Counted from the stretch's first letter, positions 55,092-64,000 are shown. The stretch is DNA of 64,000 bases from Gammaproteobacteria bacterium (GCA_018828385.1 JAHJVE010000007.1:62001-126000), one strand, 5' to 3'. Notes: generated from the sequence alone by a model not told the origin. Made by a program: numbers and translations.

Positions 55092-56374
55092 GGATTGAAC
55101 AGCCTGACCAGATCATCCCCCTGACGAACCATGAGGCAATGCGCCCCAAGCTCAAGGAGTTCGGCTTCTGTCTTGCGCGGGTCGCTGTACCGCCCCGACG
55201 GCGAGCTATTGGCAGGCAGAAAGCTGGATTGGTCAAAAACGATGGCAAACAGATGCACTTGACGGGCACACAAGGTAGCCAGGGCTTGCAGGGTTACCGG
55301 CTGACGCACATCGCGCTCGGACAGAAAGACAACGACCGTCTCGCCGCGCACGCTGTGGACTCCGACGTCGTCGAGCAGTTGCGCGTAGGGCGTATTTCCG
55401 TCACAGGCGACGACCGCCAGTTCGTCGAGAATGCCCTGAAAGTGGCCATCCCCGGAACCGCTCAGACCACGCAGGGAACGCTGGCCTTCGCCGGCAATCC
55501 GGGTGCGAATGTCTTGCGCGCAGGCGGCGCGCGCCATCGATGCTGCGATGCGCACGGCGTATTCAAAGGTCGATTCCTTGCCCTGGCCAATGTTCGATTC
55601 GGCCGCCTGATCAAGCGCGAGATAAAGGCAGGCTGAGGCCAGCGGCTCGTATTCGCGCACCATCAGTTCATTGAGGCGCGCCGTGGTCGGCCAATGAACG
55701 TGACGCGGATTGTCGCCCCGCCGGTATTCCCGCAGCCCGGAGAACTCGGCGGCACCAGCCCCTTCGGGGAGCAGATAGCCGCCGCGGTGAATCTGGCTGG
55801 GCGCCCCACGCAGCGGCAGCGACAGAATCAGGAAAACATCGGGGTAAATCGTCAGGTTCTGGATGCCTTCGTTGCGCGACACCTTCGCTTCGGTCAGCCC
55901 GAGCGGAAAACTGGAGGCCAGGCCAACCGGACCCAGGCGGTAGTACCCACGCTTCTCGCAAACGACCGGGACGTTGAATTGCTGGGTTTTTCGCCCGGGC
56001 AGGTAGGCCACCATGCCCAACACTTTTTGACTTGAGCCACTCGACGCGTCGGCCAGCCCGACAAATGGCAGGTGATCGATCAGTTCAACCATGAAGCGGG
56101 GCAACCAGCCGTGATTTTCAACCACGACCTTGAACTCAATCGTCTCACCCTCCTCCGCCCGGCTTGGCCCGCTGCGACTGACCGCCAGGTGGCGAACCAG
56201 CCAGCGCGGCCAGGTAAAACCGGTGATCAATGTCGCCATCAGCAAGGCCGGGATGGCCCACAAAAATGGCTGATTGCGGTTGATCGCCGCGAAATAGGCG
56301 ACGGCAGTCAGCCCCAGCAGGATAAAAACCTTGCGGTGCGCCGAAAACCAGCCGGAAATACCGCCGGAGTTCAT
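55088..56374 (-). CDS. DUF58 domain protein
   Basis: 428 residues. Two N-terminal membrane helices (about 13-60), a beta-rich middle and the DUF58 motif GEFSGLREYRRGDNPRHVHW-like AEFSGLREYRRGDNPRHVHW, followed by a von Willebrand A-like region (LYLALDQAAES, ETVVVFLSERD). DUF58 proteins work with MoxR AAA+ ATPases in assembly of metal or membrane complexes. Three bp after moxR. Confidence 0.9.
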   Translation of the reverse strand: MNSGGISGWFSAHRKVFILLGLTAVAYFAAINRNQPFLWAIPALLMATLITGFTWPRWLVRHLAVSRSGPSRAEEGETIEFKVVVENHGWLPRFMVELIDHLPFVGLADASSGSSQKVLGMVAYLPGRKTQQFNVPVVCEKRGYYRLGPVGLASSFPLGLTEAKVSRNEGIQNLTIYPDVFLILSLPLRGAPSQIHRGGYLLPEGAGAAEFSGLREYRRGDNPRHVHWPTTARLNELMVREYEPLASACLYLALDQAAESNIGQGKESTFEYAVRIAASMARAACAQDIRTRIAGEGQRSLRGLSGSGDGHFQGILDELAVVACDGNTPYAQLLDDVGVHSVRGETVVVFLSERDVRQPVTLQALATLCARQVHLFAIVFDQSSFLPANSSPSGRYSDPRKTEAELLELGAHCLMVRQGDDLVRLFNP

Positions 56375-56377
56375 GAC

Positions 56378-57301
56378 TTATACCGGCGGCGGCAGTTCGG
56401 CGAGAACCTGATTGAGGATTTCCCGTGCCGTGCGCCCGGCGGCGGCGGCCTGCGGACGAACGATCAGACGATGCTCGAGAATGGCGCCGGCCATCATTTT
56501 GACGATGTCCGGCGTCACGAAATCCTTGCCCCGCAGGAAGGCCATGCCTTGCGAACCCCGTGCCAGCGCCAGCGTTCCGCGCGGGCTGACGCCCAGGCGC
56601 AGATCGCCATGGGTGCGCGTCGCCGCAGTGATCTGCGCCATGTAGCGGGCGACATCGGCGTTGATGTGCACCGCCTTGACCGCCTCGCGGGCGGCGAGCA
56701 CATGCGTATCGTCAATCACCGGCGCCAGCGAGTCGATCGGATGCGCCTGCGCCTGGGCGGCCAGGATGCGGACCTCTTCGTCGAGGCTCGGATAGCCGAC
56801 ATGCAGGCGAACGAAAAAGCGGTCCAGTTGCGCCTCGGGTAGTGGGTGCGTGCCGGCCATGTCGATTGGATTCTGGGTGGCCAGAACCATGAAGACCTTG
56901 GGCAGGTCGTAGCTAATGCCATCGACGCTGACCCGGAATTCCTCCATGCACTCGAGCAGCGCCGACTGGGCGCGCGGCGTTGCCCGGTTGATTTCGTCGG
57001 CGAGCAGGATGTGGGTAAAAACCGGGCCGGGGCGAAACTCGAAATCCGACGTCTTCTGGTTGTAGATCGGCACGCCGGTGATGTCGGATGGCAGCAGGTC
57101 GGGCGTGCATTGCAGGCGCTTCATCTCGACATTGACGGAACGGGAAAGCGCCCGCGCCAGCATCGTCTTGCCGGTACCGGGGACATCTTCGAGCAGGACA
57201 TGGCCGCGACAGAGCAGCGAAACGACCGCCAGTTCGATGACCGAACGTTTGCCGACAATGACCTTCTCGACATTCGAGATAAGCGCTTGAATTGCTTCCA
57301 T
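56378..57301 (-). CDS. MoxR-family AAA+ ATPase
   Basis: 307 residues. Walker A LEDVPGTGKTML, Walker B ILLADEINRA, sensor 1 LATQNPIDMAGTHPLPEAQL (sensor and MoxR signature together), arginine finger region DRFFVRL and the lid GVSPRGTLALARGS. A chaperone-like ATPase acting with the DUF58 protein. First gene of the trio; the region 57302-57435 upstream separates it from the divergent DUF805 gene. Confidence 0.94.
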   Translation of the reverse strand: MEAIQALISNVEKVIVGKRSVIELAVVSLLCRGHVLLEDVPGTGKTMLARALSRSVNVEMKRLQCTPDLLPSDITGVPIYNQKTSDFEFRPGPVFTHILLADEINRATPRAQSALLECMEEFRVSVDGISYDLPKVFMVLATQNPIDMAGTHPLPEAQLDRFFVRLHVGYPSLDEEVRILAAQAQAHPIDSLAPVIDDTHVLAAREAVKAVHINADVARYMAQITAATRTHGDLRLGVSPRGTLALARGSQGMAFLRGKDFVTPDIVKMMAGAILEHRLIVRPQAAAAGRTAREILNQVLAELPPPV

Positions 57302-57435
57302 GAACCCCTCTCACTGAGAGCAACGGCCGACACGACAGTTGCCAGACGCATAAAAAGGCAAGCATCATGTCATACGGGATGACCAGTGCCAACCCGGCAC
57401 ATTGAAAAACACGCATGTTCAAGGGAGTGATTCAG

Positions 57436-57786
57436 ATGAACTGGTATGTTGAAGTGATGCGCAAATACGCAGTATTTCAGGGGCGTGCCCGGCGCAAGGA
57501 ATACTGGATGTTTTTCCTTTTCAATTTCCTGATCGCCTTTGGGCTGGGCTTTGCGATGGCATTCCTGAGCGCTCTGCTCGGCTTTGGTCAGTCGCTCACC
57601 AACGCCACGAGCACGCTTTACAGCCTCGCCGTAGTGATCCCCGGCCTCGCCGTCGGCGTTCGCCGGATGCATGACATCGGGCGCAGCGGCTGGTGGATTC
57701 TCTTTCCCTTCGTCAATCTCGTCTTCCTGTGCTTCAACAGCCAGAGCGGAGAAAACGACTACGGCCCGAACCCGAAAGGCGCATGA
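57436..57786 (+). CDS. DUF805 family membrane protein
   Basis: 116 residues with three transmembrane helices. Family marks: NWYVEVMRKYAVFQGRARRKEYW at the start (in part), GVRRMHDIGRSGWW and the closing GENDYGPNPK. Function unknown. ATG 57436 preceded by AAGGGAGTG. A dispersed repeat follows the stop. Confidence 0.9.
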   Translation: MNWYVEVMRKYAVFQGRARRKEYWMFFLFNFLIAFGLGFAMAFLSALLGFGQSLTNATSTLYSLAVVIPGLAVGVRRMHDIGRSGWWILFPFVNLVFLCFNSQSGENDYGPNPKGA

Positions 57787-57803
57787 CCAGGCGCGATAAG
57801 CCG

Positions 57804-57838
57804 ATTGCCACGGTCAACCGGGAAAAAGGCCAAAAAAC
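57804..57838 (-). repeat. Dispersed 35-bp repeat, copy 16
   Basis: Minus strand TTTTTTGGCCTTTTTC then CCGGTTGACCGTGGCAAT; located between the convergent DUF805 and hoxW genes, just after the hoxW stop. Confidence 0.9.
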
Positions 57839-57848
57839 GAAACTGCCT

Positions 57849-58340
57849 TCAGGCCAGCGCAGCTTGCTCCCAAGCCGACAGTAGCGGGTTGCGGCAGAGC
57901 CTTTGCAGTAATTCGAAGGCAAGCTCAAGGTTGCCTTCGGAAGCAGGGCTGAGCGCTTCGCCCAGCTCGAAAGTCTCGCCGCGAATGCACAGCACGAAGG
58001 CCGGAGGCGGTTCCTGGCCTTCGGTCTGGACGTACACCTGGAGCACCGCTTCGGGCGGTAGTTCGTGAGTCGTACAGGCGGCGCCGCTGGTCGGGGCGAT
58101 GCGCTGGAAGGTGAACGGCCCCGGCGTATTGGCGCCGGCGTCGATGAACAGCGCGAGTTGTCGGCCCTGCAGGTCGAGGGCGTGTTCGATCTGGAGCTGG
58201 AAGTCCTCGATCAGTTCGAACTGCTCGGCCAGGTTTTCATTTTTGAGCCATTTTTCCAGTTGACCGTAGCATTCCGGCCCGAGCGCGTCGTCGCCGCGGC
58301 TCGGGTTGCCGACGGCGAAGATGACGACGGGTGCGCTCAC
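57849..58340 (-). CDS. hoxW: Hydrogenase maturation protease HoxW-like
   Basis: 163-residue endopeptidase that trims the C-terminus of the hydrogenase large subunit after nickel insertion. Motifs: VIFAVGNPSRGDDALGPE with the metal-binding Asp/Glu, LFIDAG, and the ACTTHELPP His. ATG overlaps the hoxH stop (ATGA). A dispersed repeat encodes CYGQLEKWLKN (about residues 24-34) directly after the first motif; whether this loop hinders activity is unknown. Confidence 0.9.
   Translation of the reverse strand: MSAPVVIFAVGNPSRGDDALGPECYGQLEKWLKNENLAEQFELIEDFQLQIEHALDLQGRQLALFIDAGANTPGPFTFQRIAPTSGAACTTHELPPEAVLQVYVQTEGQEPPPAFVLCIRGETFELGEALSPASEGNLELAFELLQRLCRNPLLSAWEQAALA
58239..58272 (+). repeat. 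Dispersed 35-bp repeat, copy 17
   Basis: ATTTTTGAGCCATTTTT then CCAGTTGACCGTAGCAT; inside hoxW, antisense, in frame. Core differs at one base (CAG for CGG). Confidence 0.8.
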
Positions 58341-59800
58341 GAACGGCTCAGCGAATGAACGATGCGCCCTTCCGGATCGACCAGCTCGACTTCCAGCGGC
58401 ATCTTGCCGAGCGCATGCGTGGCGCAGGACAGGCAGGGGTCGAAGGCGCGGATGGCAACTTCGATGTGGTTGAGCAGGCCTTCGGTCACTTCGTGGCCGT
58501 GCAGGTAGCGGCGGGCGACGTGGCGGATGGCTTCGTTCATCGCCTGGTTGTTGTTGGTCGTCGACACGATCAGGTTGGCCATGGTCACCAGATCGTTTTC
58601 ATCAACGCGGTAGTGGTGGAACAGCGTGCCGCGCGGGGCCTCGATGACGCCGACGCCTTCCGACTGGCGCTTGCCCTGGACTACGAGGTCGCTGCCGAGC
58701 AGATCATCATCGTGGAGCAATTCCTTGATCACCTCGGCGGCGTGCAGCATCTCGATCATCCGCGTCCAGTGGTAGGCGAGCGGTGCGTGCATCGGCGAAC
58801 CGCCGGCGTAATCGACGAATTCCTTGCGCTCGTGTTCAGCGAAGGGCGTCGAGATCTGGCAGCAGTTCTGCACCCGGGCCAGCGGGCCGACCTTGTACCA
58901 GCCGTGTTCCTTGCCGATGGATTTGAAGTACGGGAATTTCATGTAGCTCCACGGCCGGACTTCTTCCTCGATGTACTGGTTGTATTGCTGGTAATCGACG
59001 TGGTCGAAGATGATCTTGCCGTTGTCGTCGCGGGCGCGCAGCGTGCCGTGATAGAAGTCGAGATCGCCGTTGTTGCCGACGATGGACATGAAATTGGAGC
59101 GGAAAATGCCGAAGCTGTTGTACAGCCCGGGGTCCTGCGTATGGACCTTCTGGATCAGCTGCACCGCGTCGCGCGACCACTGGACGATGTGATAGATGTC
59201 CTTGAGCAGTTCGTCGCGCTCGGCAATGGTCAATGCCTTGTTGACGCCGCCCGGGATGGCGCCCGTGCCATGGACGCGCTTGCCGGCCGTGACGCGGATG
59301 ACTTCCTGGCCGAACCGGCGCAGCAGCACGCCGCGTTTGGCCGTTTCCGGATGGGCCATGGCGACGCCGACGATATTGCGCTTGGTCACATCGCTATCGA
59401 AGCCAAACAGCAGGTCGGGCGAACAAAGGTGGAAGAAGTGCAGCGCATGCGATTGCAGCATCTGGCCGTAATGCATGAGCCGGCGCATCTTCTCGGCTGT
59501 CGCCGTAAGTTTTTTGGCGCCAACGATGACGTCGAGCGCCTTCGAAGCGGCCAGGTGGTGCGACACCGGGCAGATGCCGCACAGGCGCTGGACCATGACC
59601 GGGACTTCCCAATACGGCCGGCCCTGGATGAATTTTTCAAAGCCACGGAACTCGACGATGTGCAGGCGGACCTGATGCACCTTGTTCTGGTCGTCGAGCA
59701 GGATGGTCACCTTGCCGTGGCCCTCGACCCGGGAAACCGGGTCGATCGCGACGCGGCGCAGGGTTTCGGGGTGGGCGGCGGTTTCTAGTTGGTAGGTCAT
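58337..59800 (-). CDS. hoxH: NAD-reducing [NiFe] hydrogenase large subunit HoxH
   Basis: 487 residues. Nickel-iron site cysteines in [11 protein letters not shown] and [17 protein letters not shown] near the N-terminus; the tail after the final His ([19 protein letters not shown] and more) is the peptide removed by HoxW. Catalyses reversible hydrogen oxidation in the cytoplasmic group 3d complex. Preceded by hoxY, followed by hoxW with a 4-base overlap. Confidence 0.95.
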   Translation of the reverse strand: MTYQLETAAHPETLRRVAIDPVSRVEGHGKVTILLDDQNKVHQVRLHIVEFRGFEKFIQGRPYWEVPVMVQRLCGICPVSHHLAASKALDVIVGAKKLTATAEKMRRLMHYGQMLQSHALHFFHLCSPDLLFGFDSDVTKRNIVGVAMAHPETAKRGVLLRRFGQEVIRVTAGKRVHGTGAIPGGVNKALTIAERDELLKDIYHIVQWSRDAVQLIQKVHTQDPGLYNSFGIFRSNFMSIVGNNGDLDFYHGTLRARDDNGKIIFDHVDYQQYNQYIEEEVRPWSYMKFPYFKSIGKEHGWYKVGPLARVQNCCQISTPFAEHERKEFVDYAGGSPMHAPLAYHWTRMIEMLHAAEVIKELLHDDDLLGSDLVVQGKRQSEGVGVIEAPRGTLFHHYRVDENDLVTMANLIVSTTNNNQAMNEAIRHVARRYLHGHEVTEGLLNHIEVAIRAFDPCLSCATHALGKMPLEVELVDPEGRIVHSLSRS

Positions 59801-59812
59801 TTTCTACCTCAA

Positions 59813-60361
59813 TTAATCGTAGTGCATCAGGCCGTGCCCGAGTTCGGGCTCCTTGCCGGCCAACAGATCGGTCAGCACCTTCCAGATCGCATCAGCCGAC
59901 GGCGGACAGCCGGGCATGAAGTAATCGATCTTGACGACCTCATGGATCGGATGCACCTGGTTGAGCGGCAGAGGCAGTTCGGGATCGTTCGGAATCATGC
60001 CGTTGGCCAGGCCCGGGCTGGTGTGATAGACCTCTTCGAGGATGGTCGTCAGCGGCAGGTGGTTGCGCTGCGCAGGCAGGCCGCCGTTGATGGCGCAGGC
60101 GCCCATGGCGATGAGGATCTTGCAGTTCTTGCGGAACTCGCGCAGGACATGGACGTTCTCGGCATTGCACAGCCCGCCCTCGATGATGCCGATATCGCAG
60201 TCCGGGCTGCAGGTCTTGATGTCGGTCAGCGGCGAGCGGTCGAACTCGATGTGTTCGAGCAGCGTGAACAGCCGCTCGTCGATGTCGAGAAAGGACATGT
60301 GGCAGCCGAAACAGCCGGCCAGAGAGGTCGTGGCGACTTTCAGCTTTTTCTTGGCAGTCAT
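59813..60361 (-). CDS. hoxY: NAD-reducing hydrogenase small subunit HoxY
   Basis: 182 residues carrying one [4Fe-4S] cluster: GCFGCHMSFLDID, GGLCNAEN, GACAINGGLPAQRN and FMPGCPPSAD. Lacks a twin-arginine signal, as expected for a cytoplasmic enzyme. Starts one base after the hoxU stop; 12 bp before hoxH. Confidence 0.95.
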   Translation of the reverse strand: MTAKKKLKVATTSLAGCFGCHMSFLDIDERLFTLLEHIEFDRSPLTDIKTCSPDCDIGIIEGGLCNAENVHVLREFRKNCKILIAMGACAINGGLPAQRNHLPLTTILEEVYHTSPGLANGMIPNDPELPLPLNQVHPIHEVVKIDYFMPGCPPSADAIWKVLTDLLAGKEPELGHGLMHYD

Positions 60362-60362
60362 T

Positions 60363-61070
60363 TCAGCGGCCCTCCGTCGATTCGGCGGTTTCGGAAATCG
60401 GCGCCTTGTCGTACTTACGCTCGCCAATCGGCACGGCGAAGCCCTGGCGTTTCTTGAGAATGACGCCGACCGGGCAGACTTGCGCCGCCTTGTCGTCCAG
60501 CGTGAAGTCGGTGTCAGCCAACTGGCCGGATTTGGCATTGACGATCAGGTGCGTCTTGATGCCGCGCCCAGAGAGCGCAAAGACGTTCTTGCCATCGACA
60601 TCGCGGCTGGCCCGCACACACAGCGAGCAGAGGATGCAGCGGTTGAAGTCGAGCAAAAAGTCGGGATGCGAGGCGTCGACCGCACGATTCGGGAAGAAGT
60701 GGTCGTAGTGCGCCGACATCATGCCGAGGTGGTAGGCCGTCGCCTGCAACTGGCAATTGCCGCTCTTTTCGCACGACGGGCAGAAGTGGTTGCCCTCGAC
60801 GAACAGCATCTGGGTCAGCGCCCGGCGTTCGGCATTGATTTCCTCGGTCTCGCTCTCGACCACCATGCCGGGCGCCGCGCGCATGGTGCACGAAGCCGTG
60901 TGCCGGCCATTGACCTTGACCGTGCACAGCTTGCACGAGCCATGCGGCTTGAATTCCGGGTGGTAACAGAGGTGCGGAATGAAGACGCCGGCCGCGCTGG
61001 CCGCCTGGATGATGGTCTGCCCGTCGACGAAGGGGACGACCTTGCCGTCGAGCGTAAAGGTGTGGCTCAT
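60363..61070 (-). CDS. hoxU: Hydrogenase diaphorase subunit HoxU
   Basis: 235 residues: [2Fe-2S] domain with CYHPEFKPHGSCKLC and TASC, a His-ligated cluster segment HFCPSCEKSGNC and C-terminal ferredoxin-like CILCSLCVRA plus a final Cys in AAQVCPVG. Transfers electrons between HoxF and HoxYH. ATG 61070 overlaps the hoxF stop (ATGA). Confidence 0.94.
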   Translation of the reverse strand: MSHTFTLDGKVVPFVDGQTIIQAASAAGVFIPHLCYHPEFKPHGSCKLCTVKVNGRHTASCTMRAAPGMVVESETEEINAERRALTQMLFVEGNHFCPSCEKSGNCQLQATAYHLGMMSAHYDHFFPNRAVDASHPDFLLDFNRCILCSLCVRASRDVDGKNVFALSGRGIKTHLIVNAKSGQLADTDFTLDDKAAQVCPVGVILKKRQGFAVPIGERKYDKAPISETAESTEGR

Positions 61071-62950
61071 GATTGACCTCCATGTTCCGTCGCCAGATGG
61101 GCTGCCGCATCGTCGCGCCCGGTCATCTGCCGGGCAGCGGAGAGTTCGCGGTCGAGATTGAAGGCCGGCGTGAAGTCCTGCTGCATCATCCGCTTGTCGT
61201 AGGCCGGGCGGAACTTGGCGATGGTGTCGAGCACGGGATTGCAGGCGGTATGGCCGAGGCCGCAATGGCTCATGGCTTGCAGCAACTGGTTGAGTTTCTC
61301 GATTTCGGCGAAGTCGTAGGGCGAACCGCTGCCGTAATGCAGCTTGTCCATGAGGTTCTTGAGCAGCGAAGTGCCGACCCGGCACGGCGTGCAGAAACCG
61401 CAGCTTTCGTGCTGGAAGAAATGCACGTAGTTGCGCGCCACCTCGAACATGTCGCGGCTCTTGTTGAAGATGGTGAAAGCCCCCGCGGTCGGGAGATCTT
61501 CGAAACCGATCACCCGGTCGAATTCGTTCTCGGCGACGCAGATGCCGGATGGACCGCTGACCTGCACGGCCTGCGTGTCGGTCGCCCCGCAATCCTCCAG
61601 AACCTGACGGACGCTGACGCCGAACGGATATTCGTAGATACCTGGCCGCGCGCAATCGCCGGAAACCGAGAGAATCTTGGTTCCGGCCGACTGTTTGGTG
61701 CCGATGCCGGCGTACCATTCGCCGCCTTTCAGGGCGATCAAGGCCGCGGCGGCGAAGGTTTCGACGTTATTGACGATGGTCGGCTGGTCGAGATAGCCGT
61801 TGGTCACCGGGAAAGGCGGCCGGTTGCGCGGTGTGCCGCGCTTGCCTTCGAGCGACTCGATGAGCGCCGATTCCTCGCCGCAAACGTAGGCGCCGGCGCC
61901 GACATGGATTTCGATGTCGAAATCCGCCCCGGGCAGGCCGCAGATGTCCTTGCCCAGCAGATTTTCGCGCCGGCGGTTGGCCAGCACGGCGTTGAGATGG
62001 TCGAGCAGGTAACGATACTCGCCGCGCAGATAAACGAAGCCGCGGGTGGCGCCAATGGCGTAGGCGGCCACCGTCATGCCTTCGAAAACCAGATCGGGGC
62101 ACTTGGAGAGCAGGACGCGATCCTTGAAGGTGCCCGGTTCGCCTTCGTCGGCATTGCAGACGACGATGCGCTGATGGCCGGCCTTGAGCTGTGCATTGCG
62201 GCAGGCCTCCCACTTGAGGCCCGTGGTGAAGCCGGCGCCGCCGCGGCCACGCAGGCCGGAGCGCTTGATTTCGTCGAGCGTCGCACCGGGACCGCCGATG
62301 CCGCTGGGCAGGCCTTCGCGCCAGGAGCGCGTGTTGGAAGCATTGAGGCCGTCGCTGGGCGCCCGCGCCCTTGCGGCCAGCAAGGCTTCACCTGGCTTGA
62401 AGTCGGCATTGAGCAGAACGTCGGCGCGCCGGATGTTGTCTTCGATCTTGAAATAGGCCGGCGGCCAGTCGGTCAGCGGCACCTTGTTGCGGATCAGTTC
62501 GGCGATTTCGTCGATGCGCTCCAGGCTCAAGCCGGCAATCGCATAGTTATTGACCAGCATGCCCGGCCCCTGGTCGCACAGGCCGGTACAGGCCGTCTTG
62601 CCGACGCTGACCAGGCCGTCTTCGGAAACCTTGCCGCGCTCGACCCAGAGGTTGCTGCACAGGCGTTCCATGAGCGCCCGGTTGCCCTGCATGCGGTCGG
62701 TGATGTTGTCGGAAAACAACACCCGGTATTTGCCGCGCGGCTCGGTGTAAATGAAGGAGTAAAAACCGGCGACGCCCTCGATCTTGGTCCGCGGCACGCC
62801 GAGCATGGCCTGCATGCGGTCGATCGCTTCCGGCGGAACCCAGTCGCAAGCTTCCTGGATTTCACGCAGGATCTGCAACATGCAGGTCGGATCGCGTCGA
62901 TATCGGTTGATTACCCGGTCAACAACACCGGCGAGTGCTTCGGCGTCCAT
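61067..62950 (-). CDS. hoxF: NAD-reducing hydrogenase diaphorase subunit HoxF (with HoxE-like N-terminus)
   Basis: About 627 residues. The first 150 resemble NuoE/HoxE (AGFYSFIYTEPRGKYRV, TACTGLCDQGPGML); then a NuoF-like part with GLRGRGGAGFTTGLKW (NAD site), NADEGEPGTFKDR (FMN site), GAYVCGEESALIESLEG and the [4Fe-4S] motif SCGFCTPCRVG with a later Cys. Oxidises hydrogen-derived electrons onto NAD. ATG 62950 was taken; GTG 62965 with GGGAG 6 bases before it is a good alternative. First gene of hoxFUYHW. No hyp genes in the window. Confidence 0.93.
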   Translation of the reverse strand: MDAEALAGVVDRVINRYRRDPTCMLQILREIQEACDWVPPEAIDRMQAMLGVPRTKIEGVAGFYSFIYTEPRGKYRVLFSDNITDRMQGNRALMERLCSNLWVERGKVSEDGLVSVGKTACTGLCDQGPGMLVNNYAIAGLSLERIDEIAELIRNKVPLTDWPPAYFKIEDNIRRADVLLNADFKPGEALLAARARAPSDGLNASNTRSWREGLPSGIGGPGATLDEIKRSGLRGRGGAGFTTGLKWEACRNAQLKAGHQRIVVCNADEGEPGTFKDRVLLSKCPDLVFEGMTVAAYAIGATRGFVYLRGEYRYLLDHLNAVLANRRRENLLGKDICGLPGADFDIEIHVGAGAYVCGEESALIESLEGKRGTPRNRPPFPVTNGYLDQPTIVNNVETFAAAALIALKGGEWYAGIGTKQSAGTKILSVSGDCARPGIYEYPFGVSVRQVLEDCGATDTQAVQVSGPSGICVAENEFDRVIGFEDLPTAGAFTIFNKSRDMFEVARNYVHFFQHESCGFCTPCRVGTSLLKNLMDKLHYGSGSPYDFAEIEKLNQLLQAMSHCGLGHTACNPVLDTIAKFRPAYDKRMMQQDFTPAFNLDRELSAARQMTGRDDAAAHLATEHGGQS

Positions 62951-63024
62951 TTCGTTGTATCCCACGACAAGCTCCCGATTGTGCTCATGACATGAAAAGA
63001 CTAGCACCGGAACGTTTCCGTTTG

Positions 63025-63038
63025 TTGTCCGAGATCAA
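63025..63038. promoter_or_regulatory. FNR-like half-conserved box upstream of hoxF
   Basis: TTGTCCGAGATCAA: right half ATCAA perfect, left half TTGTC instead of TTGAT. The wider TTGTTG-N8-CAACAA is also a perfect inverted repeat. 75 bp before the hoxF ATG; plausible anaerobic control. Confidence 0.45.
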
Positions 63039-63076
63039 CAACCGGGTATTTGTAACACGCCAGAAAACCGGAATGT

Positions 63077-63101
63077 GCAACAATAGTGTTGCGTCGCAAC
63101 A
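63077..63101. promoter_or_regulatory. Overlapping inverted repeats between hoxF and fabI (operator candidate)
   Basis: GCAACA-ATAG-TGTTGC (63077-63092) overlaps TGTTGC-GTC-GCAACA (63087-63101). Two interlocked 6-bp dyads sharing one arm suggest a dimeric regulator site, about 86 bp before the fabI ATG. Confidence 0.5.
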
Positions 63102-63186
63102 TCGACCAAGCACCATCAATCCGTGATATTCGCCCATGCATGGTGCAGCGCAATACACCCCGATCGACTCTGCAAGGAAGAACAGC

Positions 63187-63996
63187 ATGACCACAATAAC
63201 CGAACAATCCCCCCTGGCCAGCATGAACGCCTTGCTGCCGCTGGCTGGCAAAAAAGGCCTGATTACCGGCGTCGCCAACGACAAATCGATCGCCTTTGCC
63301 GTGGCCAAGGCCATTCGCGCCCTGGGCGGTGAAATTGCCCTGACCTATCAGAACGACAAGACCGCCAAATACACCCAGCCGTTGGCCGAAGCGCTCGGCG
63401 CCAAGCTCTTCCTCAAGCTCGACGTCACCGAGGAAGGTAGCCTGGAAGCCGCCATCAAGCAGTGCGGCGACGCATTCGGCGAACTCGATTTCGCCATCCA
63501 CTCGATGGCCTTCTGCAACGGCGACGACCTGCACGGCCGCGTCATCGACACCACCGAAGCCGGCTTCGATTCGGCCATGAACATTTCCTGCCACAGCTTC
63601 CTGCGCATGGCCAAGGCGCTGGAGCCGCTGATGGCCCACGGCGGCTCGCTGATCACCATGTCCTACCTCGGCGCCGAGCGCGTCGTGCGCAACTACGGCG
63701 TCATGGGCATCATCAAGGCGGCGCTCGAATCGGCTGTCCGCTACATGGCCTACGACCTCGGCCCCAAGGGCATCCGCGTTTTCGCCGTGTCGCCCGGCCC
63801 GATCATGACCCGTGCCGCTTCCGGCATTGCCAACTTCAACACCCTGCTCGAAAACGACGCCGCCAAGGCACCGCTCGGCCGCACCGTGACCATCGACGAA
63901 GTCGGTGCCCTGACCGCCTTCCTGTGCACGCCCGGCTCGTCGGGCATGACCGGGCAGACCATTTACGTCGACGCCGGCGCCCATATCGTCGCCTGA
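63187..63996 (+). CDS. fabI: Enoyl-[acyl-carrier-protein] reductase (NADH) FabI
   Basis: 269-residue SDR-type enzyme for the last step of each fatty-acid elongation cycle. GLITGVANDKSIAFAVA cofactor loop, HSMAFCNGDDL, catalytic Tyr-X6-Lys as YGVMGIIKAALES (Y-X6-K pattern of FabI), SPGPIMTRAASGI and GQTIYVDAG. AAGGAAG precedes ATG 63187. Complete at the right edge. Confidence 0.94.
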   Translation: MTTITEQSPLASMNALLPLAGKKGLITGVANDKSIAFAVAKAIRALGGEIALTYQNDKTAKYTQPLAEALGAKLFLKLDVTEEGSLEAAIKQCGDAFGELDFAIHSMAFCNGDDLHGRVIDTTEAGFDSAMNISCHSFLRMAKALEPLMAHGGSLITMSYLGAERVVRNYGVMGIIKAALESAVRYMAYDLGPKGIRVFAVSPGPIMTRAASGIANFNTLLENDAAKAPLGRTVTIDEVGALTAFLCTPGSSGMTGQTIYVDAGAHIVA

Positions 63997-64000
63997 GGCT

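Noticed and set aside
57355-57410. Sigma-54 promoter from GGCAC sequences near 57395
   Set aside because: Neither strand gives GC ten bases after the GG.

Overview
The window reads as a chromosomal segment of a GC-rich, Gram-negative betaproteobacterium of the Rhodocyclales type (Dechloromonas/Azonexus-like). This is inferred from gene content and style: a class I PHA synthase, an Fnr/HemN pair, NnrS, hemerythrin and di-iron proteins, a HoxFUYHW hydrogenase, a PEP-CTERM protein and many c-type cytochromes. No rRNA, tRNA, transposase, prophage or CRISPR array was recognised.
Layout. 1-4.6 kb: copper ATPase (cut by the edge), universal stress protein, TauE/SafE-like protein, hemN and fnr, with an FNR box between the last two. 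4.6-9.1 kb: DUF302 protein, porin and a TonB-dependent receptor very like the PQQ importer PqqU/YncD. 9.1-12.8 kb: two unknown genes, an FKBP isomerase, a PEP-CTERM protein and a DsbA/FrnE-like protein. 12.8-20.6 kb: a seven-gene operon in which every junction overlaps by 1-4 bases: SoxYZ-like carrier, zinc hydrolase, tonB, TonB-dependent receptor, histidine kinase, response regulator, prolyl aminopeptidase. 21-29.9 kb: two PQQ alcohol dehydrogenases, one with the lanthanide-type Asp and one with Ser at that position, with a cytochrome c, a pentapeptide protein, a second two-component system, another cytochrome and a Cache protein. 30-35.9 kb: a large hybrid sensor kinase, aldehyde dehydrogenase, DUF779 protein and cytochrome c. 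36-38.5 kb: small proteins, an SDR-like protein with the exact halohydrin dehalogenase signature, and a LapA-like protein. 38.7-43.7 kb: PedF cytochrome, substrate-binding protein, beta-propeller and cytochrome b561, divergent from an AcoR-type sigma-54 activator. 43.8-51.7 kb: SirB2, NnrS, DUF2249, hemerythrin, ODP di-iron protein, a receptor-like stub, PhaC, a beta-CASP hydrolase and a universal stress protein. 51.8-57.8 kb: diguanylate cyclase, ComB-like phosphatase, a DUF4129/DUF58/MoxR operon and a DUF805 protein. 57.8-64 kb: hoxFUYHW and fabI.
Main theme. Much of 6-43 kb can be read as one periplasmic alcohol-oxidation network: possible PQQ uptake, a lanthanide-type and a calcium-type alcohol dehydrogenase, dedicated cytochromes and binding proteins, cytosolic aldehyde oxidation and three regulatory modules. 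Good -24/-12 (sigma-54) promoters precede the lanthanide-type dehydrogenase, the aldehyde dehydrogenase, the pedF operon and the activator gene itself, so the AcoR-like protein probably co-ordinates them.
Across the whole window a dispersed repeat of about 35 bp (T-rich GGCC half followed by CGGTTGACCG) occurs in 17 clear copies and one partial copy. Most are intergenic, but several lie inside genes and supply a signal peptide, a membrane anchor or a surface loop. I know of no named family that it matches.
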